Positions 10,409 to 22,849 of a DNA stretch of 64,000 nt are shown in pieces. Origin of the DNA: Entrophospora sp. SA101. Taxonomy: Eukaryota; Glomeromycota; Glomeromycetes; Entrophosporales; Entrophosporaceae. Under the pieces are notes generated by a model. That model saw only the letters and a program-made list of their open reading frames with translations, was not told the DNA's origin and did no database searches. Location: NCBI GenBank assembly GCA_958430865.1, contig CAUDNR010003201.1:6711-70710 (forward strand), read 5' to 3'. How positions within the stretch are numbered: the first letter of the stretch is position 1; each line of letters starts with the position of its first letter. A program made the translations under genes and the position numbers.

Positions 10409-12801
10409 ATGCGATTACCAACTATAAAAACAGAATTATTGGAGTTAGAAAATGTAATTTCTCCCGTTGATGAAAAAGAAAACCACAGCCTTTCAGATGT
10501 CAATGATCACGACAACTTAATAGATGCCACAGTAACAACAACCTCTTCTTCTTACTCTTCGCGAAATGCTTCAATTGACCACATAAGTAGAGATTTTCTA
10601 GAAGCTAATGGTAGCAACCATCGTCTATATGTACCAGGCACGACAAATAATGCAAAAACAACAGTCATCGAACGAATTCGTACACCGAGACCACTAAAAA
10701 ATGACTATGTTGAAGTCCGTACAGTCGAAGATGACTCGGATCGTGATTCGGTTGGTAAAACGAAAAGACAAAAGCTTACGAGTATCGAAGAAACGGTACA
10801 CGGTGAAAGAAATTTAGCATTTGAGGTAAAGGATAAGAAAAATTTTTTAATAGAAATAAATGATTCTTTAAATAATTAAAAAAAATTTTTTTTTAATAAA
10901 TCCGATTATTTATTACGTCATGCAACATAGGCAATGCCTCCATTAATAATATCAGTGGCTGGTTTAATGTTAGCCGGTTGGCTTTTAGATGTTGTTCAAG
11001 TAAATATTTTTATTTTATATTTTCATCATCAATAAATTAATCAACTAATCAATCAATTATTAAATAAAATAGCATTGGCCAGTTTTTAATAAAATACCTG
11101 AATTGTTTATTTTGGTTCCTGTATTACTAAATCTAAAAGGAAACCTTGAAATGAATTTGGCGTCACGTTTATCTACTTCGGTAAAATTTATTTTTTGAAC
11201 CATTCTTTGAATTATTTTTTTTTCCTAAAATAATTCATATAAATATATTATTTATGCACTATTAGGCCAATTTAGGCGAATTGGATAAACCATCGGTTCG
11301 GTATGCTTTAGTTTGGGGTAATTTAGCAGTACTTCAAGTACAATCCTTAATTGTAGGAGCTGTTGCCGGATTATTTTCATTTATAGAAGGAATAATTTTT
11401 CATCCTAGTCATGTCAACTCTTTCTATGAAAGTATGTTGGTGATTGTTGCCTCTATGATTTGTGCTGCTTTAAGTAGTATGATATTAGGTACATTTATGT
11501 GTGTGCTAATAATATTATCAAGACGATTTCACATTAACCCAGGTAAACATTATTTGTGTACGAGTGTAAAATTATAATTAATTGATTAATTAAATTAAAA
11601 AATTTTTTTTAAAAAAAAAAAAAGATAATATCGCATGTCCGATGGCTTCATCACTTGGCGATTTATTAACATTAGTAATTTTGGCTGTATGTGGTGAATT
11701 TCTTCTTCGATACCTTCGTAAGTTTTCTTTAGATGAGTAGTAATATCTCTGTTTACTTTTATATTACACCACATATAATATTTTCTGAATAATCATCAAT
11801 TAATCTATCTAATAAATAGAATCATATATTAGTTCATTTATGTTTATAATATTGGTGATTAGTATTCCATTATGGGTGAAGATGGTATGGACAAATAAAT
11901 ATGTTCAAGATTTATTGGTTAGTGGTTGGTCGCCTTTATTTTTAGCCATGATTATTGCAAGGTATTTATTTCTTAGTTGATTAGTTTACTTTTTTAATAA
12001 ATATAGATATAGATTAAATTACTAAATATTAATTATTAATTTATGAAATATAGTATTGCTGGCTTAGTATTAGAAAAATATATAGAAAGGTATAACGGAT
12101 TGGCTCTTTTGACACCTGTACTAAATGGTAATCATTCAACATTTATTTCATTTTAAAAATTTTATCTATTATACAAGTTAATTGATTTATTAATTAAATA
12201 TCTTTATTTATTTATCTATTTATCAAACAAAGGTATTGCTGGTAATCTAGGTTCGATATATGCATCAAGAATATCGACAAGACTACATAGTGGTACTGAA
12301 GAAAATTATCGACGATCAGAAATAACATTGTTCCTAATACATATTCCTATCGAGATAGCATTTTTAATATTTGCTTGGTGGTTGGATATTGGCCATGCAA
12401 ATTTAACTTGGAATTTTGCCATCACCTATTTATTTGTTTCCATTATTTGCGTATGTTGCATATATACATATGTGTGTTTTTTAATGTATTCAAAAAATTT
12501 AATTAATTAATTTAATAATTTATTTTAGACAATATTTACATTATTACTTGCCAAAAATCTGACAATTTGGTTATGGAATAATAAATATGATCCTGACAAT
12601 TATTCATTGCCATACATGTAAGTATACATGTAATATTTTAATTATCATTATCATTATCGAATTAACTAACATCTCCCATCCAAATAAAATATTAGAACGG
12701 CCATTGTGGATGTTGTTGGTACAGGTTTATTGGTACTATCATATTTAGGATTAGAAAGATTGAATATTGGTGGCGATAGTAAAAAACATTTTCTTGATTG
12801 A
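10409..12801 (+). CDS. SLC41/MgtE-family divalent cation (Mg2+) transporter
   Basis: Ten exons: 10409-10825, 10931-10999, 11073-11180, 11266-11542, 11625-11717, 11820-11961, 12054-12127, 12233-12450, 12529-12617, 12696-12801. All are GT...AG with consistent phase; the product is 530 residues. The first 135 or so residues are polar and Ser/Thr/Asp-rich, probably cytosolic. Membrane domain one opens [20 protein letters not shown] and carries DVVQHWPVF and [20 protein letters not shown], a hallmark of SLC41 (LVP.LL.LKGNLEM.LASRLST). The second MgtE-like half contains [16 protein letters not shown] and [20 protein letters not shown], again matching the family's repeat and including the likely ion-path Asp. 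Length is close to animal SLC41A1 (about 510). The expected role is Mg2+ (or other M2+) transport across the plasma or an internal membrane. Confidence 0.93.
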
Positions 12802-13303
12802 ATATAACAAAAAAAAATAATATAAATAATAATGATATTATAGAACAAGTAGATTTTATCTAGTAATATAGAGTGGATTTACAACGACGACAATAACAAC
12901 AATTATATAATTTATAAAGTTTTTTGACAATACCAGTCAAAAAAAAGAAAAATTAATCGGACTTTCAAAAGTCTACTTTATGTAGAAATTAATAAATTAA
13001 TTTTTTTTTGTAGATAGCGTGTTTTTAAATTTAAATATTTTGAAAAAGAGGGAGGATAATTTAAAAATTTAATTAAGTTATATAATAATAAATTTAAATA
13101 ATAATACTGCAATTAAATTAATAAACAAAATAATAGATATAATTTAACGTATAATTAAAACTCTTCTGTAACACAGTAGTACCTCCTATTCAATCGCTGA
13201 ATATGGCTTTATCACGCACACATAAGTAATAATGATAATGGTCATGATAAAATTATAGCCAATTTGGTACGCTAATGGAGAATATCAAAATACATCTCTT
13301 ATA

Positions 13304-13339
<36 letters not shown>

Positions 13340-13507
13340 TACACGAGATTCTTTCCTCTTTTTTTTTTCTTCATAGCATAAAAAAAATATAATCTTTATG
13401 ATAATGTTGAAGAGGTGGAGAGATAATATAAAATTTTTTTTTAAATTTTTGAAAATGTTTATTAAGAAATGGCTTTAGTGATCTATATAATTATTCCAAT
13501 ATGATAA
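12802..13507. other. Spacer between convergent transporter genes
   Basis: AT-rich 3' flanks of the SLC41 and UPF0014 genes, with a (GTAT)n tract of about seven copies at 13310-13340. Nothing coding was seen. Confidence 0.6.
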
Positions 13508-15477
13508 TCATGAGTTATGATTATGACGACTATCTAATAAACTCAAATTCTCGCCATTATTTAAATCATAATGATCATCATCAGAAGAAAGACTATTCCT
13601 TTGAATGGCACAACAAAATAATTTATTTTTTAAATCAATTAATAAATTTTTAGTTTTTTCAAAGAATTTATCTTTTTGTGCATAAATCCATGGCTTTGCA
13701 TTTGATATTCTTTCTGTACGTAAACGATGGTGATCATCAATACATGTGAATACACAGACCTGCATTGGTATTGATTGATGGTAAAATAATTATTGATTAG
13801 CGTTGATTAACATTAATTCAATATAACAAATGAAATAAACAAACTTACAAATGTTGAAAAAAGTACACCAAGTGCTGTTGAAGCAGATATCATAAACATG
13901 ATAATTTGTTGATATTTAACAGCATCCTAAATTTAATAATAATGATAAAAATTGATTAATTAATAAATCAGTTTATTGGTTAGTTGGTTTGATTATATGT
14001 ACTATCATTATCATTATTATTAATATTTACCATTATAGGTGCACCTCCAATAATCTGACCAGTCATCATTCCTAAATTATAAACATTATTTATTATTGTT
14101 AGATATACCATTTTTTTAAACTAATATATATTATATTGTTAACATACCTGGAATTGAAATTAATCCAATTATACTAATAAAAATATCAATATTAATATTA
14201 ATAATAAAGGATAAATCAAAGATAAATTATAACAATAATTAAATTAAGATATATAATTGATGACCTCATTGAATTGATTGTTGGTAACATGGCCAATCTT
14301 ATAGCTTCTACTGCAACAGGGCGACCAGCCTCCCATCTAGTAGCACCAAACGATAAACTCATTTCAATTTTATCCTTTTGTTCACTAATTAATTATATCA
14401 ATCAAATGATCAATAAATAAGGTGAGTGAACTACAAATTATAAAAAAATTTTAATTTACCCAAATTGTGCCAAAGCATATGATATACCAACAGCAATAGC
14501 AGACATTGTATTTCCAAGAATCATTCCCATTGTTGGAATAAATATTTGAGGATCCCAAAATGGCTTTTGATTCATTGCAAACCTTGAACCTTATTGTTAT
14601 AGTGATATATTGATCATTAATACAACCATATATACATGTATATGTACAAGTATATATATATAAATATGATCATGATTGTGATTTGATAAAACTTACCAAT
14701 CACACCAATAAATAGCGTACTCAATGACAATGATATAAGAACTGATCCAAACTTTAAACAGATTTATTAATTAATTAATTATTAATATTATTGAAAACAT
14801 TAATATTACTAATATTACCATTCCTGAATGTCTTTTTTTACTTTTATTAAAAACAACTTCATTTGTTCCAAGAAATATAAGTGCAACTAAATCATTTAGA
14901 GAATTTTTTTAAAAGATGATTAATTAATATTTTTCAATCTTAGATTTGTTTGTGCGGAAATCGATAGCTTACATATCATTGTCATAATTATTAATGGATT
15001 TCGTGCTTTAAATACATCTTTGAGTATCATACCCTACATTATATATTCGTTAATTAATATTAATTCGTTAATTTGATTAATTGAATTCATTCGTCCGTCA
15101 ATTTAATAGTTGATTAATCGATTCAATTCATTATTATTGATCATTCTTACCATCAGTGTCAATTGCACAACACATCTAATTGAACTAATAAATAGAGATT
15201 TCTCTAATTTTAAACCAAACCATATCGAAATCAAACCTTATTATTATTAAAAAATAGTAGCAAGTAAAAAAAAATGTAAATAAGAATTAAAAAATTATTT
15301 TTTTAAATAAAGTTAGGAAATAGAAATAATATTACTTTTGAATATAAATATTTATATATATCAAACAATACCATTTATCATTATAAAAGTTGAAGCAACA
15401 CCAACATGTTTCCATTCAAGTGGAACATGAGAAGGTTTTTTTTGACATGGTTCATCAAAAATATATTCCAAGTTCAT
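13508..15477 (-). CDS. UPF0014 (FetB/ALS3-STAR2-like) membrane permease
   Basis: Eleven exons in transcription order: 15477-15372, 15236-15151, 15033-14973, 14886-14819, 14751-14697, 14589-14460, 14384-14265, 14173-14148, 14071-14031, 13926-13849, 13759-13508. Phases agree throughout and give 340 residues. Family motifs appear in order: LEKSLFISSIRCVVQLTLM, KDVFKARNPLIIMTMI, FIPTMGMILGNTMSAIAVGI, LSFGATRWEAGRPVAVEAIR, LAMLPTINSM, IGLISIPGMMTGQIIGGAPI and DAVKYQQIIMFMISASTALG. These are the signature blocks of bacterial FetB (YbbM) and plant ALS3/STAR2, membrane partners of an ABC ATPase linked to metal export or UDP-glucose transport and aluminium tolerance. An 80-residue polar C-terminal tail (NLLIDLKNKLFCCAIQ...) is extra. 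No ATPase partner is in the window. Confidence 0.93.
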
Positions 15478-16015
15478 ATTATATCCTAAAACTTTTTAAA
15501 TAAATTAAAAAATCTATAAAATCTAATAAATAATTTTTAAAAAAAATTAAAAATCTATAAAATCCAATAAATAATTTTTTTATTTAGATTTAACCATTTA
15601 CGGAAAACGATATGCAAATGTCCAATTGATGAATGTTCTTTCTACTTGACCCATTCATAATTCTTCTTATTTTCGCGTTGCAAAGAAAATAAAATTTAAT
15701 TACGACACTCGATTTTTGATTACGCGTGTGTCAGATTGTAAACCTATTTTAATTTGTGTATTTGGCATACTAAAATGATTATAAATTAAAAATGTTTCAT
15801 CATCAAAACAAGGATTGATGTCATTAATATTAGGATAAAACGTATTTCAAAAAAAAAAACTACTTCTCGTGGTGAAATGTCTCCTCCCACCAAATTTTCT
15901 CATGAAAAATACTGGAAGCTAAACCTTAATAGAAATACATGATAAATGATCTAAAAATCCTATTATTATTCTCTTAAAGTTTGCAACTAGATATTTTTTT
16001 TCTTTGTTTTTGGTA
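15478..16015. other. Spacer upstream of the UPF0014 gene
   Basis: About 540 bp, AT-rich, presumed promoter side of the UPF0014 gene. No motif or RNA gene was recognised. Confidence 0.45.
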
Positions 16016-16635
16016 TGGTGCACGTCATCTATAAATATCAATAGTCCGAAATTTAAAAATGTATATCTTTCCAATTTAAGTAATTATTTTTTATATTATG
16101 CAAAAGCGAAAAAAAATTTTGTATGTGACCATTTAGAAAAACAGATACTCTAATGGTTCATTTTTTTTGATGAGTTATATAATTTTTTATAATAATTTAA
16201 AATTAGTTAAAAAATAATAGTAAGATAATTAAAAGAAAGAATAATAATCAAATCAAATAAAAAATTAAATCAATTTTATATTATTTAATTCATGAAAAAT
16301 ATACTCTGGAATTCTTCTATGGATCTATATTTTTTGACAGCATACTCTGCCAACTTTCCAATAATTCCATTCCTATATAGATCCATGTATTCCATGATTT
16401 CTTGCAAAGTTCCATTAGAATTTCTTTCTTTACTATTTACTAGGTTTCTTGTGTGTAATTTTCTTTTAGATGGTCTTGGCATTTTATAAAATGAATAATA
16501 TTAAAAAAAAATTGGTTATTTTATTGGTGCGATATAAACTAATGAGCAATCACTTACTTTTTATGGAAAGAATTTTAGTCCAAAATTTTGAATTTGTTAA
16601 TAAAATTTTTTAACTTTTATAGATGACGTGCACCA
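16016..16635. mobile_element. 620-bp element with perfect 20-bp terminal inverted repeats
   Basis: TGGTGCACGTCATCTATAAA at 16016-16035 is mirrored exactly at 16616-16635. Such a perfect match marks a recent DNA transposon or non-autonomous derivative. Inside, a minus-strand frame (16285-16482) encodes 65 residues starting MPRPSKRKLHTRNLVNSKER, a plausible N-terminal DNA-binding segment. A second inverted pair (TGGATCTATA / TATAGATCCA) lies at about 16320 and 16378. Flanking sequences GGTA and AATG do not give a clear target duplication, so superfamily is undetermined. Confidence 0.7.
16285..16482 (-). CDS. 65-residue ORF inside the 620-bp element
   Basis: Highly basic N-terminus (PRPSKRKLHTR) followed by a helical region (LQEIMEYMDLYRNGIIGKLA). 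It lies centrally in the element bounded by the 20-bp inverted repeats. It is too short for a transposase, and may be a truncated N-terminal domain of one. No family was recognised and the reality of the protein is unproven. Confidence 0.3.
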   Translation of the reverse strand: MPRPSKRKLHTRNLVNSKERNSNGTLQEIMEYMDLYRNGIIGKLAEYAVKKYRSIEEFQSIFFMN

Positions 16636-17395
16636 AATGACATTTTTCATTGAAACAACTGCCGATCATTAATATGTTTTTGTGGCGATAATAAACATTA
16701 TAATTTTCAGGAGTTTTGAGAATCTGACATTACCTCACGTGACCAACGCGAGTCAAGAAAATTACACGACCACGACAATTTTTATTTTATTTTAAAAAGA
16801 GTAACTATTAAAAACTAAATAGAAATAACATATTTATATTTTTCTTGGATAAAATTAATTCTACACCCATTTTTACATCATAAATATTTTTAGTTGCTTA
16901 CTCAAACCTTTAAATTTTATATAGTAATTTTAGGCAGGAATCCAGCGATTCCTACATATAAACATAAAATATTTTATAAGAAAGTCCCTTTGAAAATTTG
17001 TATATTTAAACTTCGAGATTCATATCATGTGTTAAAAGTACAATTTTAGTTTATATAAACATAAAGGGTGGTCACGTTGGGGGTGAAAGTTGGAGTCCAG
17101 AAAATTTTAATTAGTGATCTGCGCCAAATTCTGTTATGAAAATTTTGTAGATGTTTCACGGATCACGAATTAATGCAAGCAATCGTCTGCAACCTCTGAT
17201 TGGTCAATTACTTAACTAATAATAATATTTTTCCTGAAAATTTTTTTTACAGAAATCTCTCAGATCACATGATTTTGAATGGCCTTTCTTCACGTGAAGA
17301 ATAAAAATTAATATTATTTATTTGATTTTTTTAAAATAACATCTTATTCTAAAATAACAATTAAATAATTGATAATTTGATAATGATTGATAAAT
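16636..17395. other. Spacer without recognised gene
   Basis: AT-rich sequence with a slightly less AT-rich patch at 17060-17200. No ORF, repeat family or RNA gene that I can support. Confidence 0.45.
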
Positions 17396-17480
17396 GGGGC
17401 ATGCTGCAACAAAACCAAAGTGAACATTTGGCATTACCAGAATTTCAAGGATCGAAATTTAGTAGTGTGATTATTTTTAT
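17396..17480 (+). repeat. Solo terminal repeat of the GGGGCATRCTGCAAC family
   Basis: Begins GGGGCATGCTGCAACAAAAC and continues about 80 bp with clear similarity to the ends at 331 (reverse) and 29509. A TGAACATTTGGCATTACCAG segment aligns with TGAACATTGGTATTACCAAG there. No mirrored partner is found nearby, so this is a solo or truncated end. Confidence 0.65.
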
Positions 17481-18309
17481 TTTTATTTTTTTTTGGAAAA
17501 ACAATTTATCTTTTGACAGATGACAAAACGCGAATATTGCTTGGTATGATTGGTTCTAAAAGCGTGTTAATAACTAACCAGAGGTAACTTTTTTTTAATT
17601 TGCATTGATATAATGTGGATTTATATAATGTATATGATTGAAATCAAAATGCGGAGCAGGTCTTGCTGGGTAAGTATAAAATTCTCATCATGATGGTAAA
17701 TAATTGGTATTTGGCTTTTCATAATCAATATCATCATCATCATCATCATTATTATTACAATAAATAATTACAAGAAAAGCACACCGTTGAATATGAATAT
17801 GAACATTTCGATATGTGATGTTTGATTATCAGAAATTAGCAGACGTTGAAGCACGCACGCTACCTTGAACATGTTACAGTCATTCTCACATGTTCCTCTT
17901 GTGCACAAGGTTAATCTGACTCAGTCCCTCGATGATACAATGATGCAACTGAATTCCAGGAGGGGTGGGCATGTCCTGGAGCTGCATCAAAGCTGCATCA
18001 ACTGTCAATGACACTTTTGGCAATCTTTTCTCAAAGCACCCAGACCAGAGAAGGCTGCCATGTTAGCCAAAAAATTGCCTACAACGATCCTATCTCTAGG
18101 GTAGGGATGGCTCTGTGACCAAGCTGTCACAACTCTGGAGTAATATTAAGAGAACCTGCAACTCGTTTCAAGCACAGGAGGTTGCAATTCAGAGCAGGGT
18201 GACCCTGAAATTGCATTTGGGCTCTGATGTTAGTAAACTAAAATGGTTCAGATTTTGTTTGGTATGTCATACATAAATTAATCATTTTCATAAATTTTCT
18301 GTTTCAAGC
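17481..18309. other. Transposon debris including a GC-richer patch
   Basis: The stretch 17830-18250 is clearly richer in G+C than its surroundings and lacks intact frames. It resembles a decayed insertion of foreign composition. No family was recognised. Confidence 0.4.
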
Positions 18310-18531
18310 ATGTTAGCTGAAATTGCCCCTCTTAGTAAATGATCGTCACCGAATCCAAAATGCCGAAATAGTTTTTCATAGATGCCGAAGTTATGTTGAA
18401 ATTATTTGAACACTTTAACTAAATAGCCGAAAATTCTGGGTAGTTTTTTTATGACTATTGATATGAAGAATATTGTAAATCTGAAATTTCTTGCTGAAAT
18501 TGACTTTTTCAAAATCCGTTTCGGCTAACAT
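18310..18531. mobile_element. 222-bp miniature element
   Basis: ATGTTAGCTGAAA at 18310-18322 and TTTCGGCTAACAT at 18519-18531 form a 13-bp inverted pair with one mismatch. Internal sequence repeats GCCGAA/TGCCGA motifs (about 18371 and 18393). A further ATGTTAGCCAAAA at about 18058 suggests a related end nearby. Likely MITE. Confidence 0.5.
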
Positions 18532-19029
18532 CCTTAGAAATGATTAAATAGCTAAGTCATGTTTGTTTTATTAAAGATGTATAATTAATTATATTTAAAA
18601 TATACAATTAAAAATTGCATGGAATCCAAGACTGCACCACTATGTCAATCAAGCTATCAAGCTATTATGTTTGTGCATGATTTAGAATTCTTTTGTGCTA
18701 ATTTAGGTCCCATCTTTCTTTGCTTATGTATAATTCTTTTGGTTTTCTTTTTACTGGTTGAGTGATGCCAAATTGGGTAATGGGGTATATCAGTAGATAT
18801 CAGAATCTTATATCTGACCAATAAATATTCTTTAAAAAAATAATCGAGGCATTGGCATGCCAATAAGATGATAATATTCTTGGTATTTTTATCATATATA
18901 CAGTCTAAAAGCCTATTAGTAAATATTGAAAGTGCCAGTATTTATCCTATTTTTTAGTTAACCATTGGCTCAATTTAATAAACCAATAGCTCTTTTAAGT
19001 TATTGGTTAAACATTTCTAAAGCTCTTTG

Positions 19030-19150
19030 TGAGTAGTAGTTAGGGTTTCTATTCGAATAAGATTTATTTGAATAAAGTGAATAAACAAATAAAGTGAATA
19101 AAACAAATAAAACAAATAAAATGAATTTGTATTACAAATAGAAATCATTT
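19030..19150. repeat. Degenerate TTCGAATAA/GTGAATAAA repeat
   Basis: A block of short repeats (AATAAAGTGAATAAA, AACAAATAAA) bounded by TTTCTATTCGAATA and, in inverted form, TATTACAAATAGAAA. A related block in opposite sense occurs at 51205-51425. Confidence 0.5.
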
Positions 19151-19639
19151 AAATTCAATAATTAATTTTGTTTCTTAGTGTTAATGATTGAATTAATCAC
19201 ACAAGTAGTAATCAATTTAAATGGCATTCATTTTTTTAAATGCATAAAATTTTTTTAAAAGATGTTTTTTTTGATAAATGTAAATCTTTATTAATATTAA
19301 TAAAAAAATCAGAAAGCATGAAATCTTTGCACATAATTATTTTTCATGGGGCCAGTTGACCAAAATTTTCAATTTCTCTTCATAAATTATTGAACAACCG
19401 TATTTTTTAAATTATTTACTTAAACCTATTCCACTGATTCATCTAAGATTAATTCCATTCATACACTTCAATTTTAAAACAATTATAAAAAATTTACAAA
19501 GTGAACATAAAATTATAAAATTATATATATAGGGTTATAGGCATATGAAAAGTAATAATGAAATAATAATCATAATGGTTTTAATGAATATCAAAAGCCA
19601 TTGATTTTTTATAAAAAGGCTGTAAATGTGGTTGTTCTT

Positions 19640-20640
19640 CAATGGTTCCCAAAGAACAATTTGCAGGGTTAAGGGAATCCTTTCAAGCTCTTTCCAAGTC
19701 TGAACAAGACTTATTTTTAATGGCCCAACTTAAAGCAATGGATGGGGATCAATAATCACTAGTAGATGCCTTAAAAAGAAAACCAGATCTAATAAAAAAA
19801 CTTTCTATCATTGGGATCACAATACACTTCTTTCTCAAGAAACTTGTCTCAATATGTCAGGACTTAATTTGAAAATATTAGAAATCACCTGATAAACAAT
19901 GGTCTTCTACCAAGAATTCATGGTAATATTAAAAGAATGCCTCAATGAAAAACTAAAATGGTGATTGACAAAATGTTGCAGAAGTAGTAAAGAATTTTCT
20001 AGAAAATTATGCAAAAGTCCATGGATTACCAAGTCCAGGAAGAAGTACTAATAGAATAACTCAATCAATTACATTTTTACCAGCTGAAATGAGTTATAAA
20101 TCTATGCAAGTAAATCATGAAAACATAATAAATGAACAACAACAAGCAAATAAAGAACTATTAAACAAAATTGCTGATTTAGAAAAGCAGTTAGCTGATA
20201 AAGATCAAGAAAGAGAAACAATCAATAGAAGAACTTAAATTAAAAATTTGACACCTTACTGGCCAACCTGATGAAAGTAGTTATGTCCTGGTCATTGGTG
20301 ATTTAATAAACTAAACAAAAAGTGATTAGAGGAAGTAAGTTAAGAATGGCAGTAGATCCTAATGAAACAAAGGAATGAGCCAAAAATTGTAAAAGAGTTT
20401 GATTTGACAACATTACAATCGAAGAAATGTTAGAAGGTTTATTGATAGTTCAAAAGAATTAGTTACAAGTTGTTCAGAATATATTTCAATAAAAGAGATT
20501 ATCAACTTACTGAACAAAAGAGCAGAATTGAATAAGCATAAAGAGCAAGTTGAAGATTTAGAAAAAAAACTTTGTTAGTTTGACATGAGGAGCAAGAAGA
20601 AATTGATAATGTTTCTTGAGAAGATCAATTTCATAACTGA
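19640..20640 (+). pseudogene. Decayed transposon-type protein with coiled coil
   Basis: Frame fragments in order: KEQFAGLRESFQALSKSEQD (about 19650), LFLMAQLKAMDGDQ-stop, then after frame shifts HGNIKRMPQ-like sequence, VVKNFLENYAKVHGLPSPGR (about 19985), NRITQSITFLPAEMSYKS, and a coiled coil ELLNKIADLEKQLADKDQER (about 20158). Several stops and shifts separate them. The layout resembles high-copy Rhizophagus proteins that I believe are transposon-derived. It is not expressed as one protein here. Family name is not certain. Confidence 0.55.
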
Positions 20641-20669
20641 GACTTATTTACAATTATCAAATATTACAT

Positions 20670-21240
20670 TATGTCAACAACACATCCCCACTTGCAACCA
20701 GTGAATGCAGGAATTATCAAGTCATTCAAAGCTAAATATAAGCATTTATATTGTCAGCATACTTTTTTGAAAGCGGAACAGCTATTTGAAAGCCTCTTAA
20801 TTATATATTCTTTGCATTGAATTTTTCTCATGTTAATTTTTTTTTAGGTCCATGTTCAATTGGGATAATGTTGCTCGATCTTGGTCTGATGTAACAACTA
20901 CAACAACAAAAAATTGCTGGGGCAAGACAGGTATTTACTAGCGACTAAAGTATACAAACAAATCCAGTAATGGATGAAGATGAAGAGCTTGCAAATCCAT
21001 TTAATAATTTGTTAACTGATGATAATAATCAACAAGTACTGGCTCATCAAGTTGAATAATTTATTAACACAGTTGTTGAACTGAAGATACTCTTGGTGAT
21101 AGGGAGAGGAATTCTTGAAGCTGGTTCCAACGTTTCAGATCCATCATTACCATTAAAGAAGCTTGTGAAGCCTTAAAGAAAGTTGAAGAGAGCCAGGATG
21201 AAATAAATAAGAATGTCTTTGTTACAAGCAAAAATTAATA
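20670..21240 (+). pseudogene. Tigger/pogo-type transposase C-terminal relic
   Basis: The blocks HLQPVNAGIIKSFKAKYKHL (about 20692-20751) and SMFNWDNVARSWSDVTTTTT followed by KNCWGKTG (about 20853-20930) correspond to the end of the DDE domain of Tigger/pogo elements ('TSHLQPLDAGIIKSFKAKYK' and 'W..V...TI.NCW.KTGI'). The acidic tail (PVMDEDEELANPFNNLL) follows. Stop codons and frame shifts (for example at about 21058) mean it is dead. The catalytic Asp residues are not in the fragment. Confidence 0.75.
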
Positions 21241-21421
21241 ATTATATAATAATGTTGATAATATTACTATTAACATTGATAATATTATGAAATTATCATT
21301 TAATTTTGAATTTTATTAAATTAACATGACTACTATTTTGAAGGCCATTTCATTTGTTTAATTTAATATATTAAATACTAATATGACGTTTTCATTTACA
21401 TGATACAGAAAGAGATAAAAT

Positions 21422-21567
21422 ACAAGTTATTTTGTCTCAATTGGATGGATACATACTGACAGAAATAAAGAAATACTCATAAGGCGGTTTTCTTCTTAGA
21501 TGGCCTTAGGGATCAAACAAGTACTATTTCATCTCAATTAGATGGATACATACTCAAATAAAGAAAG
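21422..21567. repeat. Direct repeat of about 51 bp, two copies
   Basis: ACAAGTTATTTTGTCTCAAT at 21422 and ACAAGTACTATTTCATCTCA at 21517 open two copies that share GGATACATACT and AAATAAAGAAA. They are spaced 95 bp apart. Confidence 0.6.
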
Positions 21568-22505
21568 AAAAATAGGTTGATTATTAATAATAATTCAATA
21601 AAGGCGAAGAAGCAAGCATTAAAAATCATTTAATAAAAATTAAAATTGTTATGTTTCATTTTACTATTTTATTTCTATTTACAAACAATTTAAAAAAGAA
21701 TTTTATTAACCACTTCGGAAATGTTGTCCACTTGATGTCCCATTGTTCCATTCAGCCAACCATTTAACATTCTGACGACCAAAACTCATGGTATTTGTGT
21801 AATTGTGGGATTTGAGAGATCTCTTGGTGACTGACATGGTGCGCTGATGACAATCCTTTCATAGGAACACTGCCAACGTTGATCCACTGATGGCAGCTGA
21901 CGACAGTCTTGATTTTGCTGTGTTGATGATTTGCTGCGTTGACGATTTATATGATGTATACATGCCACCCAAATCCCAAATGTAAAAAATGAATTTGGGG
22001 CAGGCTGTCAAAGAATTTCCAAAGCCCAAACTATTTTGTACACACCAATGGCATTCTGAAGTGATTGTGAAGGTGATCACAATAAGGTTTCCGGTCCAAA
22101 TTGTTTTCTCAGAGCCCAAACCGGTTTGGACAATTTGGGCTTCTCAATGTTTTTATATGAATGAACATGAAAAATCACATGAATCAAACTTATTTTAACC
22201 CGAACAAATTTCGTTCAGCTCTAACTAAAGTGGTTTGGGCAATTCTACTAAATGAGGTATGTTTAATCAACAAACCCCTGTGTTACACTAGATGCTTATT
22301 GGGTAGAGGATTGATCTACAGTGATTGGGCGAATCATTATTAATTAATTAATTATTACAAAGTTATTATTTCGAAGATGATCTATTTGAAAGTCACAATT
22401 TAACTCTAGCTATATGCTTAAATACTTTTTGACGTTTCACTAAATTATATTTAATTGATTTGATCATTCAATCAATTTATCAAATTTCGATCGCTTTACT
22501 AAATA

Positions 22506-22845
22506 TTGTCACAATCAAAAAATCCATCAGGCCTGAAGACCAAAGACATTAGGATATCATATAATTCATTTAGATCACACTTTCGAATGACCAAAAGTAC
22601 ATTTAATTTATTGTTGTTGGAAATGCTTCTGGATATAGACAATAGAGAAACTCTAGGATATCACAAGGATCTGTACATACTTAATTTCGCAAAAAAGATT
22701 CATTATCTCTATGAAAGAAGCATTTAATAATTTTATTACTTGGCCAAAAAGCGTTAGGCTAATTGATGTATTGATTGTGAATGTATTCAGAAATCTGCAT
22801 CCTGGTTCGCCTTATCTAGAAAGTGTAATCAAGACTCCCATATTA
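22506..22845 (+). pseudogene. Harbinger-like transposase relic
   Basis: The first part (22506-22727) reads SYNSFRSHFRMTKSTFNLLL, the PIF/Harbinger N-terminal '.F...FRM...TF..L' pattern. A second frame from 22714 reads MKEAFNNFITWPKSVRLIDV, resembling the helical segment before the DDE domain ('A....I.WP'). The two frames overlap with a shift, the DDE core is absent and a stop follows at about 22848. Assignment rests on pattern similarity. Confidence 0.5.
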
Positions 22846-22849
22846 TAAT

